This document shows positions 1 to 8,227 of a stretch of DNA of 12,236 nt, piece after piece. Numbering within the stretch: position 1 is the stretch's first letter; each line of letters begins with the position of its first letter. The notes under the pieces were generated by a model. That model was given only the letters and a program-made list of their open reading frames with translations, was not told the DNA's origin and made no database searches. The translations under genes were made by a program, and so were the position numbers. The DNA comes from Euperipatoides rowelli (taxonomy: Eukaryota; Onychophora; Udeonychophora; Euonychophora; Peripatopsidae), in assembly GCA_003024985.2 (NCBI GenBank), contig PXIH01S0023664.1. One strand, 5' to 3'.

Positions 1-7
1 TATATAC

Positions 8-1167
8 TGTTCGGGCATTTCCTGAGGGGTGTGGCTCATTTGCATGTTCGAATTCCCAACTATGACATCATCTTCGGTAGAATTCGGTAATTTTTGGTAA
101 TCTTCATAAATCTTCGGCCATTTTCGGTAATTTCCATCAATTTCCAAAATTTTCCGATGATTTCCGAAGTTTTGGGTTTAGGGATACCCCCCAAATTAGC
201 ACAATTGCTCATTGTGATGTCATTTTTTAGTTTTATGAAGGCAAACTTGGGAAATCAATGTACCAGAGTACCAAGAATGCATTGCTGTCATGTTTTCCAA
301 TGATTTCCGAAGTTTTCATTTTGGGGGTAGCCCCCTAATTAGCATAAATTGCTTATAATGACATCATTACCGAGTTTGGCAAAGCCAAACTTCAGAAATC
401 TATGTATCTGAGTACCCAGAATGCCAGTGTTCCTGATGCATTTTGGGATAAAATCCAAGATGGCGTCCAAATTGGTGGCCAATTTTTTTTTTTAGATTTT
501 TCAATGGGAAATTTCTCAGAGATGAAATCTGGGTAAGATGTGATGTCATACCCACTGCGCAGGATGATGCACCATCGACTTAGACCATTTTTTAGTTGAA
601 TATTTCTCAATGTAAGGGTGCCTTAATGGGTGGGAATGTGCAACAGGCATTTCCTGAAATCCTGCAAATTCAAGCTTGTGGATTTATGTTTATGACATCA
701 TTTTCCACCCATCCCAATGTTTCTATGACATAGACATGCACAGTATGGTTCGTCAGCAACTTAGAAATTTTCTATCTTGGTATGTTGAGGGGGTATTATA
801 CATCCACCAGAGGGTGCATGAACTCGAGTGTTATAAATATTAAAATACATTTTGTATGACATCATGGTAATATAGTGATTAATAATAATATATTATTCAT
901 TTCATTTTTATAGCATAATCAACATGTACACATTGACAGTCGTCACTTTAAGAATTGGTGTATAAATTATCTTTAAATTTATTTTTTTATGTTTCAAGAC
1001 ATGCACAATCGTCACTTCCGGTCTAGTTGTATGGTACAAAATGAATGATCCGCAGAACTTCTCATCTTCATAAAGAATAAGAAGGAACTCGAGCTTTAGC
1101 CTTAGGCATGAACTCTCTCTACATCTCACCTAAGACATTAGAAAGCCTGTGTTTCTATGTCTTAGGC
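8..1167 (+). repeat. Left arm of a large imperfect inverted repeat
   Basis: This arm is the reverse complement of 1624-3124. Bases 8-16 (TGTTCGGGC) pair with 3116-3124, and the inner end CTTAGGC at 1161-1167 pairs with sequence starting at 1624. Bases 63-222 against the reverse complement of 2909-3068 differ at only about a dozen positions by eye. The arm contains CRE-like octamers at 63, 215, 359, 541, 693 and 857, and TTCGGTAATTTT-type short repeats near 80-170. It lacks the 306-base insertion found in the other arm. Short open frames here mirror those in the right arm and look non-coding. The element family is not recognised; a foldback or non-autonomous DNA transposon is possible. Confidence 0.9.
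215..540 (+). repeat. Two diverged tandem units in the left arm
   Basis: The stretch beginning at the octamer at 215 and the one beginning at the octamer at 359 align in order: octamer, a GTTT..GGCAAACTT or GTTTGGC..GCCAAACTT block, GAAATC, TATGTA or AATGTA, GAGTACC, then AGAATGC. The second half of the 215 unit (TTTCCGAAGTTTT, then CCCCCTAATTAGCA) also matches the second half of the preceding unit at 63-214. The units are about 144-182 bases long and well diverged. The mirrored copies are at 2573-3060. Confidence 0.6.
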
Positions 1168-1623
1168 TCTCTATTTCTCACCATACCCTTTTGACATAAG
1201 CTCGACTACCAATTGTATTTCTATTGGGGACATGATCATGATCATATGAATAACTCATTCACTAATAACAATGTTAATTTTCTTATATATATAGTTCGAG
1301 AAATGGCACAATCTTATGAATCATGAAAAGAAAAAAAATTATAACTTTGAAAGTGGTCATGTAAATAAAAATTCAAAATGTTACATCTATTCAATACAAA
1401 GATATCGATCTTTACTAATAATTAAATCTCAAGAAGGATATAATTAAGTAATCTATTTTAATGCATAAAGATTGTAAAAATTCATTCCTATTACAATGTT
1501 TCTATTGTTTCAAACCGTGTCTCTCTTGTTATTGTTTACATTACAACAGATAATCTGGTCAAAACCACATAAGTAAATACAAAAGTTCAAATAACCTTCT
1601 CAAATTTTATGATTCAAAATCAA
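1168..1623. other. Spacer between the inverted arms
   Basis: About 456 AT-rich bases that do not pair between the arms. No coding frame or RNA gene is recognisable. It contains a perfect 14-base palindrome, ATGATCATGATCAT, at 1232-1245. It also holds a 13-base direct copy of AAGCTCGACTACC at 1198-1210 that recurs in the right arm at 1700-1712, so the centre of the structure has been rearranged or partly duplicated. Confidence 0.7.
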
Positions 1624-2189
1624 TGCCTAAGGCATAGAAACACGTGCTTTCTAATGTCTTAGGTGAGGTGTAGAGAGAGAGAGTTCATGCCTGAGGCTAA
1701 AGCTCGACTACCTTCTTATTCTTTGCAGAGATGAGAAGTTATACGGATCATTCATTTTGTAACACAGAACTAGACTGGAAGTGATGATTGCACATGTCTT
1801 GAGACATAGCAAAATAAATTTAAAGATACTGTATACACCAATTCTTAAAGTGACGACCGTCAATGTATACAAGTGCATTATGCTATAAAAATGAATTTAA
1901 TGATATATTATTATTAATCACTATATTACTGTGATGTCATACAAAATGTATTTTAATATTTATAACACTCAAGTTCATGCACCCTCTGGTGGGCGTATAA
2001 TAACCCCCTCAACATTCAAAGGTAGAAAGTTTCTAAGTTGCTGGCGAATCATACTACTGCGCATTTCTATGACATTATAGAAACATTCGGATGGGTGGAA
2101 AATGATCTCATACACATATATTACCTAAATCCACAAGCTAGAGTTTGTAGGATTTTGGGAAATGGCTGTTGCACATGTCCACTCATTAA

Positions 2190-2495
2190 CCCTTTCCACT
2201 CCACTGAAATCAGAGGATTTGGTTTCTACAGCTTCAAAATAAAAATGAAAAATCAATTTTTTTAAATTAAGATTAGTATTCTTTTAATTTATTTATTTAA
2301 ATCTCTTGGGATAATTAAATACAAATTTATTTTGAGTCTTTGAAACGAAAAAAATTAGCAATTGAAGCATATTTGAATATAATAATTATTGATTATGAAA
2401 TATAAGGAAATGAACATGGCAATTCAGAAGCGACTTTGGAGTGCAACTACTAAATTAAAAATGGCGATTATGAATCACCATTGGAGTGGAAAGGG
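2190..2495. mobile_element. piggyBac-like MITE with TTAA target duplication
   Basis: A 306-base insertion bounded by a perfect 14-base terminal inverted repeat: CCCTTTCCACTCCA at 2190-2203 and its complement at 2482-2495. It is flanked by TTAA on both sides (2186-2189 and 2496-2499). TTAA duplications and CCCTTT-type termini are typical of the piggyBac superfamily. The interior is AT-rich with no transposase frame, so it would depend on a transposase supplied elsewhere. The left arm of the large inverted repeat has the same flanks with a single TTAA at 623-626, so the insertion is younger than the arm duplication. Confidence 0.85.
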
Positions 2496-2734
2496 TTAAA
2501 GCCCCCCTACATTGAGAAATATTCAACTAAAAATTGCTCTAAGTCGATGGCGCATCGTTTTGTGTAGTGGTATGACATCACATCTTACCCAGAATTCATC
2601 CCTGAACAACTTTCCATTGAAAAATTAAAAAAAAAAATTGGCTGCCATTTTGGACGCTATCTTGGATTTTCGAAAAATATCCCAAAATGCATCAGGAACA
2701 CTGGCAAAGAATTCTGGGTAGTCATATATGTAAA

Positions 2735-2766
2735 TTTCCGAAGTTTGGCCTTGCCAAACTCGGAAA
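2735..2766. repeat. Hairpin, 14-bp stem with one bulge
   Basis: AGTTTGGC (2742-2749) pairs with GCCAAACT (2753-2760) over a CTT loop. The stem extends by TTTCCG (2735-2740) pairing with CGGAAA (2761-2766), with A2741 bulged. It abuts the octamer at 2767. The mirrored left-arm copy keeps AGTTTGGC-AAA-GCCAAACT at 373-391. Confidence 0.8.
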
Positions 2767-2883
2767 TGATGTCATTATAAGCAATTTATGCTAATTAAGG
2801 GTACCCCCAAAATGAAAACTTCGGAAAGAATCAGAAAACATGACAACAATGCATTTTGGGTACTCTGGTATGTTGATTTCCAA

Positions 2884-2902
2884 AGTTTGCCTTCGGCAAA
2901 CT
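2884..2902. repeat. Hairpin, 8-bp stem, related to the one at 2735
   Basis: AGTTTGCC (2884-2891), loop TTC, GGCAAACT (2895-2902). Compared with the hairpin at 2735-2766 both strands of the stem have changed together (GGC/GCC to GCC/GGC), so pairing is kept. It lies seven bases before the octamer at 2909. The left-arm mirror near 229-247 has lost most of the pairing. Confidence 0.75.
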
Positions 2903-3124
2903 CGAAAATGACATCACAATGAGCAATTATGCTAATTTGGGGGGCACCCTTAAACCCAAAACTTCGGGAATCATCGGTAAATTTTGGAAATTGACGGAAA
3001 TTACTGAAAATGGCCAAAGATTTATGAAGATTACCGAAAATTACCGAATTCTACCAAAGATGACATCATCATTGGGTATTTGAATATGCAAATGAGCCAC
3101 ACCCCTCACGGAAATGCCCGAACA

Positions 3125-3330
3125 TGGCCGAACACTTCCGAACATTTCCGAAGATGACGTCATAGTTGTGAGTTGCGTTATGCTAATGAGATCACCCAAT
3201 GCATTATGGGAAAAAGCATTGTTGATGACATCACTTTTCCCATTGTTGTCACAATGCAATGTGGGTGCTTGAATCTGATTGGTTTGGACAGAATCGGTCT
3301 TTTTACACTACTTATATATATACTGTATAT
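3125..3330. other. Unpaired right flank of the inverted repeat
   Basis: Contains further CCGAACATTTCCGAA-type repeat sequence, the full CRE palindrome at 3155-3162 and an octamer at 3226-3233. ATGGGAAAA near 3206 can pair with TTTTCCCAT near 3235. It ends in a TATATATACTGTATATATAT tract. TATATACTG at 3317-3325 is repeated directly at the window start (1-9), which could mark the outer limits of the element, but the sequence is too simple to be sure. Confidence 0.45.
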
Positions 3331-3600
3331 ATATCGTATTTAGTTGGTTCTATATATCTAGTTTAACACTAGATATTATACTCTAATACTATGAACTAAA
3401 GCTGACACAATATTGTTGCATATGGTGATACTTCAAGTCCTATCCTAAAATAGTGTATAAAATGATTGGGGTTTATACTATTAGTGTGATGCTTGTATGG
3501 ATGCTTTTAATTTTTATGTGAAACTACGAAAAAGGGTGAAAACTTTATTATTTGTATGTGGGGTTTATGCAATCTATTTTTGTAGAGAAATAAGTTGACC

Positions 3601-3760
3601 CAGTTATAGCTAATCCTGCAATTTACATATAAAAAAACATGACTGGGCTATGGATTTCTGGTCTGTTATATCTATTACAATATTTCTGAGACACAGTTGT
3701 GATTAATCCTGTGATTGATGATTATAAATAACTGAGTCTGGTCTCAACAAATACTGCACT
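3601..3760 (+). repeat. Diverged 93-base tandem duplication with TATA-like sites
   Basis: CAGTTATAGCTAATCCTGCAATT at 3601 is echoed by CAGTTGTGATTAATCCTGTGATT at 3694, a period of about 93 bases. The parallel continues through a TATA-like string (CATATAAAAA near 3627, TATAAATA at 3723-3730) into ACTGGGC or GAGTCTGG. Sequence just downstream (3750-3825) is less AT-rich. This could be a promoter or part of an LTR, but no following gene is recognised, so promoter function is only a possibility. Confidence 0.4.
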
Positions 3761-3843
3761 CTCTTCGGACTTGATTAAGACTCTTGCAGCAGCCAGCAAC
3801 AGTAGTTCAAGCAGGGTTGAAAACGTTAAAACAAAATAATTAA

Positions 3844-3868
3844 TATTTATTTATTTATTTATTTATTT
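3844..3868 (+). repeat. (TTTA)n microsatellite
   Basis: Six uninterrupted TTTA units, followed by an imperfect GGGTTTATTTGG continuation and an A-rich tract. A simple-sequence repeat with no coding role evident. Confidence 0.9.
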
Positions 3869-4250
3869 GGGTTTATTTGGATAAAAAAAAAAGAAACAAA
3901 TGCATATAATACAAAAGAAATTTGAGTTTAAATGTACTATNCTCTAAAATTATAGAGATGTGTACATTTATTACAATTGGATATTCATTAAATCTAAATA
4001 TCATACATCAATAATAAACTTATTTGAGCTTATTTAGGATTCTGCAATAAAAAGGAATAGGAGACCTAGAATATCTAGACGTTTTAACAAACTTTTTTAA
4101 ACTTTATCTAATCCTGACTAACCAACATTAATGCACTAGACAGCTAACATATGCAGGAATAGAAATATAATCTTATAGGAAAAATAATTATATATACAAA
4201 ATTATGAATTTTTAATAACCAACTAAATATTTAAGTATGATACAGTTACC
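3869..4250. other. AT-rich stretch, nothing recognised
   Basis: Contains a single N at 3941 and no open frame, RNA gene or clear repeat on either strand that I can support. Confidence 0.6.
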
Positions 4251-4371
4251 TTTTTAATTGATGATAGAGCTTCTGAGAGGGCTGGAATACTGTAGTTGTG
4301 TAAACAGATACTCACTTTTCCACCACAATTAAGGATGATCACGGTGTACCAGATCCACTCACCTGCGTTCC
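4251..4371 (-). CDS. Candidate internal exon, product unknown
   Basis: On the minus strand a 121-base open segment lies between an acceptor-like sequence (TTATTCATAG just before 4371) and a donor-like end (AAAAAG followed by GTAACTG at 4250 and below). It encodes about 40 residues, beginning NAGEWIWYTVIILNCGG and ending EALSSIKK, and is richer in G and C than its surroundings. I do not recognise the protein. An internal GTGAGT could serve as an alternative donor. It may be an exon of a host gene on the minus strand, or chance. No neighbouring exon is convincing, though GAAGAAGAAGCAAGAAGAGC on the minus strand near 4920-4945, followed by GTAAAC, is a weak second candidate. Confidence 0.3.
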
Positions 4372-5911
4372 TATGAATAAGGGTTAAGAATAATTCCTTG
4401 ATATGAGAACTATCTTTAATAAAAAAAACTCTAGATTGGCTGTAAAGAAATATGGTTATTATTTTTGTGAACACGAATCAAAAATGTTTATCTAATTAAG
4501 AATAAGATATTGGACTCTTGTTTAGGTTAAAAAATATATGCAATTTATTCTATGTACCAAAAAATTGCTAAAAACATGAATAAATATATATATAAATATA
4601 TACATAAATAGTTATAATTTCTTTTAATAATGAAATTAATGTTTTCCTCTATAATGTTTAAGATATTACTATTCCAGGTTATAATATTAATAAAATTTTC
4701 AATAGTTTAAAAATATACAACAAAATACAATACCTTAAATCAAAATAAAATTGATTTTTATAATTGATTAAAAATCGTTAAGTCTATAGTTTGGAACAAC
4801 AAATATAACTACTAATAATAAAATGTATTAATAAGAAAAACCTAGTTATATATCCCCTCTGACTTAATAAAAAATATAAAAAATATGAAACTTATGGTTC
4901 AAATTCTGTTCGTTTACCTTCCACTGCTCTTCTTGCTTCTTCTTCCTTTAAAGATGATTTTTTTTAAATGTTTGTTTAATGTTTCCTGGAGTTTATTTAA
5001 ATAGTAGCATATTTTTCTGCCTATTTAAATGTTCATAGAGAAAAATCCTTCTTAGCTTTAAAATAAAGTTATTGTCTCTTTTACCCATGTTGTAGTACAC
5101 TTAAAAAATATGATCAAAAGTCAACTGATAGGAAAACGGCAGTGTTTCTCTAATTCAATTAACCTGGGTTTCTACTTCTATATTAATCTGTTTCAAACAC
5201 CATTGTACAATCAACTTTCATTCAAGCTGGAAATCATAGATCCTTTATTAAGATCGACTTCTGTTCTTTTCTCTTAAATGATTCTCCTCTCCTAGGATTG
5301 TTTAGCGATCACAAGAACTGCAGGGAGAAAAAAAGTCTGGGGTTATATTGTTAGAGATAAATAAATCAAACTATTTTTGTTAGTTTTTAGATCCTCTTGG
5401 TTGTCACTGGTCAGTTACGCTCTTCAACTCTTTAGCAAGAGGAAAAGCCTTAATCATTAGTTTTCCCCAATTCTATACAATGAATGACAGAAAAACTATT
5501 GAATAATCATTTATTTTCTTCTTTTGTCTTTCTTTTACTTGATTGACAAAAACAAAAGATTTTTGCATAACTTTCTTTGACGAAAATATCAACTTGGAAA
5601 TAAATATTATTATTTTTTAAATTGGTTGAATTATAAATTGCAGGAACAGAACTCTCAGTGAATAAAAGAATGAAGAAATTCACTCATAAGAATATAAGCC
5701 TAAATAGGTTTTTTTATTACTGAGAATCAAATAAACCTCTCAAAAGGTTTTCTCCACTCTTTAACATATCTGGCAGGGAAATATTAAAAAATGCTTTTAG
5801 AGCTGACTTACTGTGTTTTTATTTGACGGAGTGTTCGACAGCCTTACAGGAGACTCAAAATTTACTAGTTTTCATCACAATTAGGTTCTCTGGAACTAGC
5901 AGGTCGGCCAG
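4372..5911. other. AT-rich non-coding stretch
   Basis: About 1.5 kb with no convincing coding frame, RNA gene or repeat. Contains ATATATATAAATATATAC simple sequence near 4581-4605, a CT-rich patch near 4915-4950 and otherwise random-looking AT-rich DNA. It may be intron or intergenic DNA. Confidence 0.55.
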
Positions 5912-6342
5912 TCACAGGTTATGTAAAACTACTGGCACGTCTTTACAGCTTTGAGTCAGAGCTTCCTCTATTCTAGTCAGCACTGGAGAGTTGAAGTGAA
6001 CTCTTCTGGGAAGGCTTCTTGGTTCTGTTCCCCAAATCTTAATCAAATTTTAACTTTAAAATTTTGACTTTTATACCGTTTCATACGGTTTTAATAATTG
6101 ATCTTTTTGGGATCACTTCACAGTGGTTTTCCTGTAGATCTAACAAAAAGCGCACCAATAGTGTAATCAAACATATTTTTATGAATAATTATCTTTATTG
6201 CCACCAATCATTTAAGTGTTCTTAAAGTGTTCACTTTACATAACACTTGATCATAGGCTATAGTAGGGTATTCCCCTATCTTTCTAGTGCTACTCTGTAA
6301 CAGGATCTTTTGTTTTGACTCCATGGGGTGTCCATGAGTCAT
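5912..6342 (-). pseudogene. Possible decayed coding region, unidentified
   Basis: Three minus-strand open fragments follow one another. One is 6342-6208, 44 residues starting MTHGHPMESKQK. The second is 6174-6118, 18 residues starting MFDYTIGALFV. The third is 6049-5912, 45 residues containing RRVHFNSPVLTRIEEALTQS and ending in TGA. Their composition is more protein-like than other frames in this AT-rich region, and they alternate frames as in a gene broken by indels. No family is recognised, and each fragment alone is short enough to arise by chance. Confidence 0.22.
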
Positions 6343-7947
6343 GGCAAAGACATAATTTTTACAATATTTAATAATTAGTCAGAGAAGATATTTACAATTC
6401 TAATCTAAACCTAATCATAAAAAATGTCAGAGGGAATCCCAAAGTACATAATAACAAAACCAAGAGTGACTTTCTAGGTGCTCTATTTACTGAAATAATA
6501 ATTTTTCAGATTTATTGATCCAAGCGATAATTTATCATAAGCGTCTAACTGTAAGTTTGGTCAGCTAAAGCCTGTCTGTGTTAGACTGACTTTCACATGG
6601 AAAAAAGCACTACATATCAAAAACCTCTTTGAAAAAAATTAACAAAAGAGCAACACTTAATGTTATCGTAATTGCGTCTATAGATGGCAGATTTCATATG
6701 GGCAAAAATTTATATTATAAATACTCCTTTTATCGTTTATTTATTTTTCTAGACTTTATTTCTCCTTTTAAGTTATTGAAAGAAAAGGATTTCTCTTTTC
6801 AATTAATTAATGTACCTTCATTTAAATACTTTCTTTTCATGTAACTAAGAACGCTTTTAACTTGGATCAACAAACTCCCTTTATACATTATTTAAAAACA
6901 TGTAAAAAAACATAAAAGTCATTAAATATATTTATATTAGGTTTAAACCCTCATATATGGTATTCAATATTAATGTTTTTACATAGTGATTCTGATTCAA
7001 ACTATATCTTAAACAAATTACCCCAAATGAAAAGTAGTATCTGTAGATTACTGGGTTCGAACTCGGGTCTCTTTATACTAATAAAGGTCCCTTTTGTCTA
7101 TATAGAGATTTCTTCAGAACAATTTATCTTTTGAATTTATTCCTGAGAAACTCTATTTCAACAAAAGTTCTGACTAGGCTGCAACTAGCATATTTAATAT
7201 CCAACTTATTTCTCTATTCCCATAGCCTGATTATTAAATGAGCCCATGTTTTATTATGTTATTAGCAATAATCAAAATTCCTTATACCCTATCTTTGGTA
7301 TTATCCCTCAAAGATGTATTTAATATTAAAAAATATATATTTTATTCATAATGGAATTCTCCTAACATGACTTCTAGCCATTAGAGTCTAAAAATTTGTC
7401 TATTTTTAGGTTTGGACAGAGAAACTAACTTTATTTTCCTATTAAATTGCCTATGTGCCATACTACAAATGTTTTTGTAATTCCTTATCAAATTTTCTTT
7501 TATTCTATCTTCTGACTTTATCTTTTATTTTATCTTTCTTCATTTCTGGAGATTTATCTGAATTACTATAGTATAATAAAATACTATTTGTTTGTAAGGC
7601 TTGTCTTTTCCCACAGTTTCAGTTCTGTTTATTTACTATCTGATATACTATCAGTTGTGTCTATGGATTTGGACTTAGTCCCAAGAGACTCTGTCAGAAG
7701 TAATTAAATAAATTCCAACAGCTCGACAATGCCTAATCAAAAAGAAACAAAAAGAAAAAGGTTTTCTNCTTATCTCTATGGGAAATCTAGAAAGTCTTTG
7801 GAATAAAACAAAGGCTTAAAAATCTATTCATTGAATTCTAAGAAATTCTTAATTTTATAATGCCGGAGTAATCTGTAAAATAACAACTGGTTTGTTTTAA
7901 CTGTGGGTAGATTTGTCCTGTCATTATTACTTCAGAGCTAAACAGTG
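6343..7947. other. AT-rich stretch before the Polinton remnant
   Basis: No gene is supported. A 71-residue frame at 6629-6844 is rich in F, K, Y and I as expected from translated AT-rich DNA. A GGTTCGAACTC string at 7053 resembles part of a tRNA B box, but no tRNA fold accompanies it. A pyrimidine-rich tract on the minus strand near 7737-7765 resembles a splice acceptor without a clear exon. There is an N at 7768. The left boundary of the Polinton, including any terminal inverted repeat, is not visible here. Confidence 0.5.
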
Positions 7948-8226
7948 ATGGACAAAATTGCACAATGTAAAGAACTTTCCAGAAAAATAAAAAGAATTTC
8001 GACGAAGCAGAAAATGATTCACGAGAATCTGCTCCTGGCCCATCTCAAGTTAATGAGAGATGTATCTCCCACCAAAAAATTTCTTCAAGGTGAGATCAAA
8101 CGTTGCACCTCTATAGCATGGGCTAAGAAGAAAGGGGAATTATCTCAGGCAACTGAAGCTGAGCTTTCTCGTCACGTCGAGGAGAAATTTAATCGGATGG
8201 TCATTCGAAGAAAACAAAGTCGATAA
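7948..8226 (+). CDS. Unidentified basic 92-residue protein
   Basis: Intact frame from ATG at 7948 to TAA at 8224-8226. The in-frame GTG just before it is an unlikely eukaryotic start. The product is rich in Lys, Arg and Glu, likely alpha-helical, with no membrane segment or signal peptide. Readable landmarks are SRKIKRISTKQK near residue 12, LKLMRDVSPTKKF near 34 and VEEKFNRMVIRRKQSR at the C-terminus. The frame is less AT-rich than the DNA to its left. I do not recognise the family. Its stop lies immediately before the polymerase fragment, which runs in another frame. It could be a Polinton accessory gene, the last exon of another gene (CATTATTACTTCAG upstream resembles an acceptor) or a chance frame. 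It is striking for being unbroken next to decayed genes. Confidence 0.5.
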   Translation: MDKIAQCKELSRKIKRISTKQKMIHENLLLAHLKLMRDVSPTKKFLQGEIKRCTSIAWAKKKGELSQATEAELSRHVEEKFNRMVIRRKQSR

Positions 8227-8227
8227 G

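Larger units (their letters stand above)
1624..3124 (-). repeat. Right arm of the large inverted repeat
   Basis: Inverted counterpart of the left arm, longer by about 340 bases mainly because a 306-base MITE is inserted at 2190-2495. The match runs from GCCTAAGGCATAGAAAC at the inner end to GAAATGCCCGAACA at the outer end. Octamers at 1932, 2573, 2767, 2909 and 3061 mirror left-arm octamers at 857, 541, 359, 215 and 63; the mirror of the one at 693 has mutated to TGATCTCA near 2103. TTCGG-type repeat sequence continues past the arm to about 3160 without a partner inside this window. Confidence 0.9.
63..3233. repeat. Phased CRE-like octamers TGACATCA / TGACGTCA
   Basis: The octamer TGACATCA or its complement TGATGTCA starts at 63, 215, 359, 541, 693, 857, 1932, 2573, 2767, 2909, 3061 and 3226. 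The full palindrome TGACGTCA is at 3155-3162. Left-arm spacings are 152, 144, 182, 152 and 164 bases. TGACGTCA is the known cAMP-response element core bound by CREB/ATF proteins, and TGACATCA differs by one transition, as expected from CpG deamination. Protein binding here is inference only. Confidence 0.75.

Noticed and set aside
94-303. Open frame in the left arm
   Set aside because: Lies wholly in repeat sequence, has low-complexity F/S/N-rich translation, and its mirror in the right arm (2775-3017, opposite strand) has the same character.
63-860. Regularly spaced repeats as a possible CRISPR array
   Set aside because: Repeats are only 8 bases, spacers are about 150 bases and themselves repetitive, and the DNA is eukaryotic.
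2038-2265. 75-residue frame across the right arm and MITE
   Set aside because: It runs across the MITE insertion boundary, and the aligned left arm has no matching frame.
6075-6089. ACCGT/ACGGT inverted repeat
   Set aside because: A five-base stem in AT-rich DNA is expected by chance and has no partner signal.
6629-6844. 71-residue plus-strand frame
   Set aside because: Composition (F, K, I, Y, L) is what translated AT-rich DNA gives; no motif, splice context or neighbour supports it.
7047-7070. GGGTTCGAACTCGGGTC resembling a tRNA or SINE B box
   Set aside because: The bases flanking the TTCGAA loop do not form a T-stem, and no A box or cloverleaf is found upstream.
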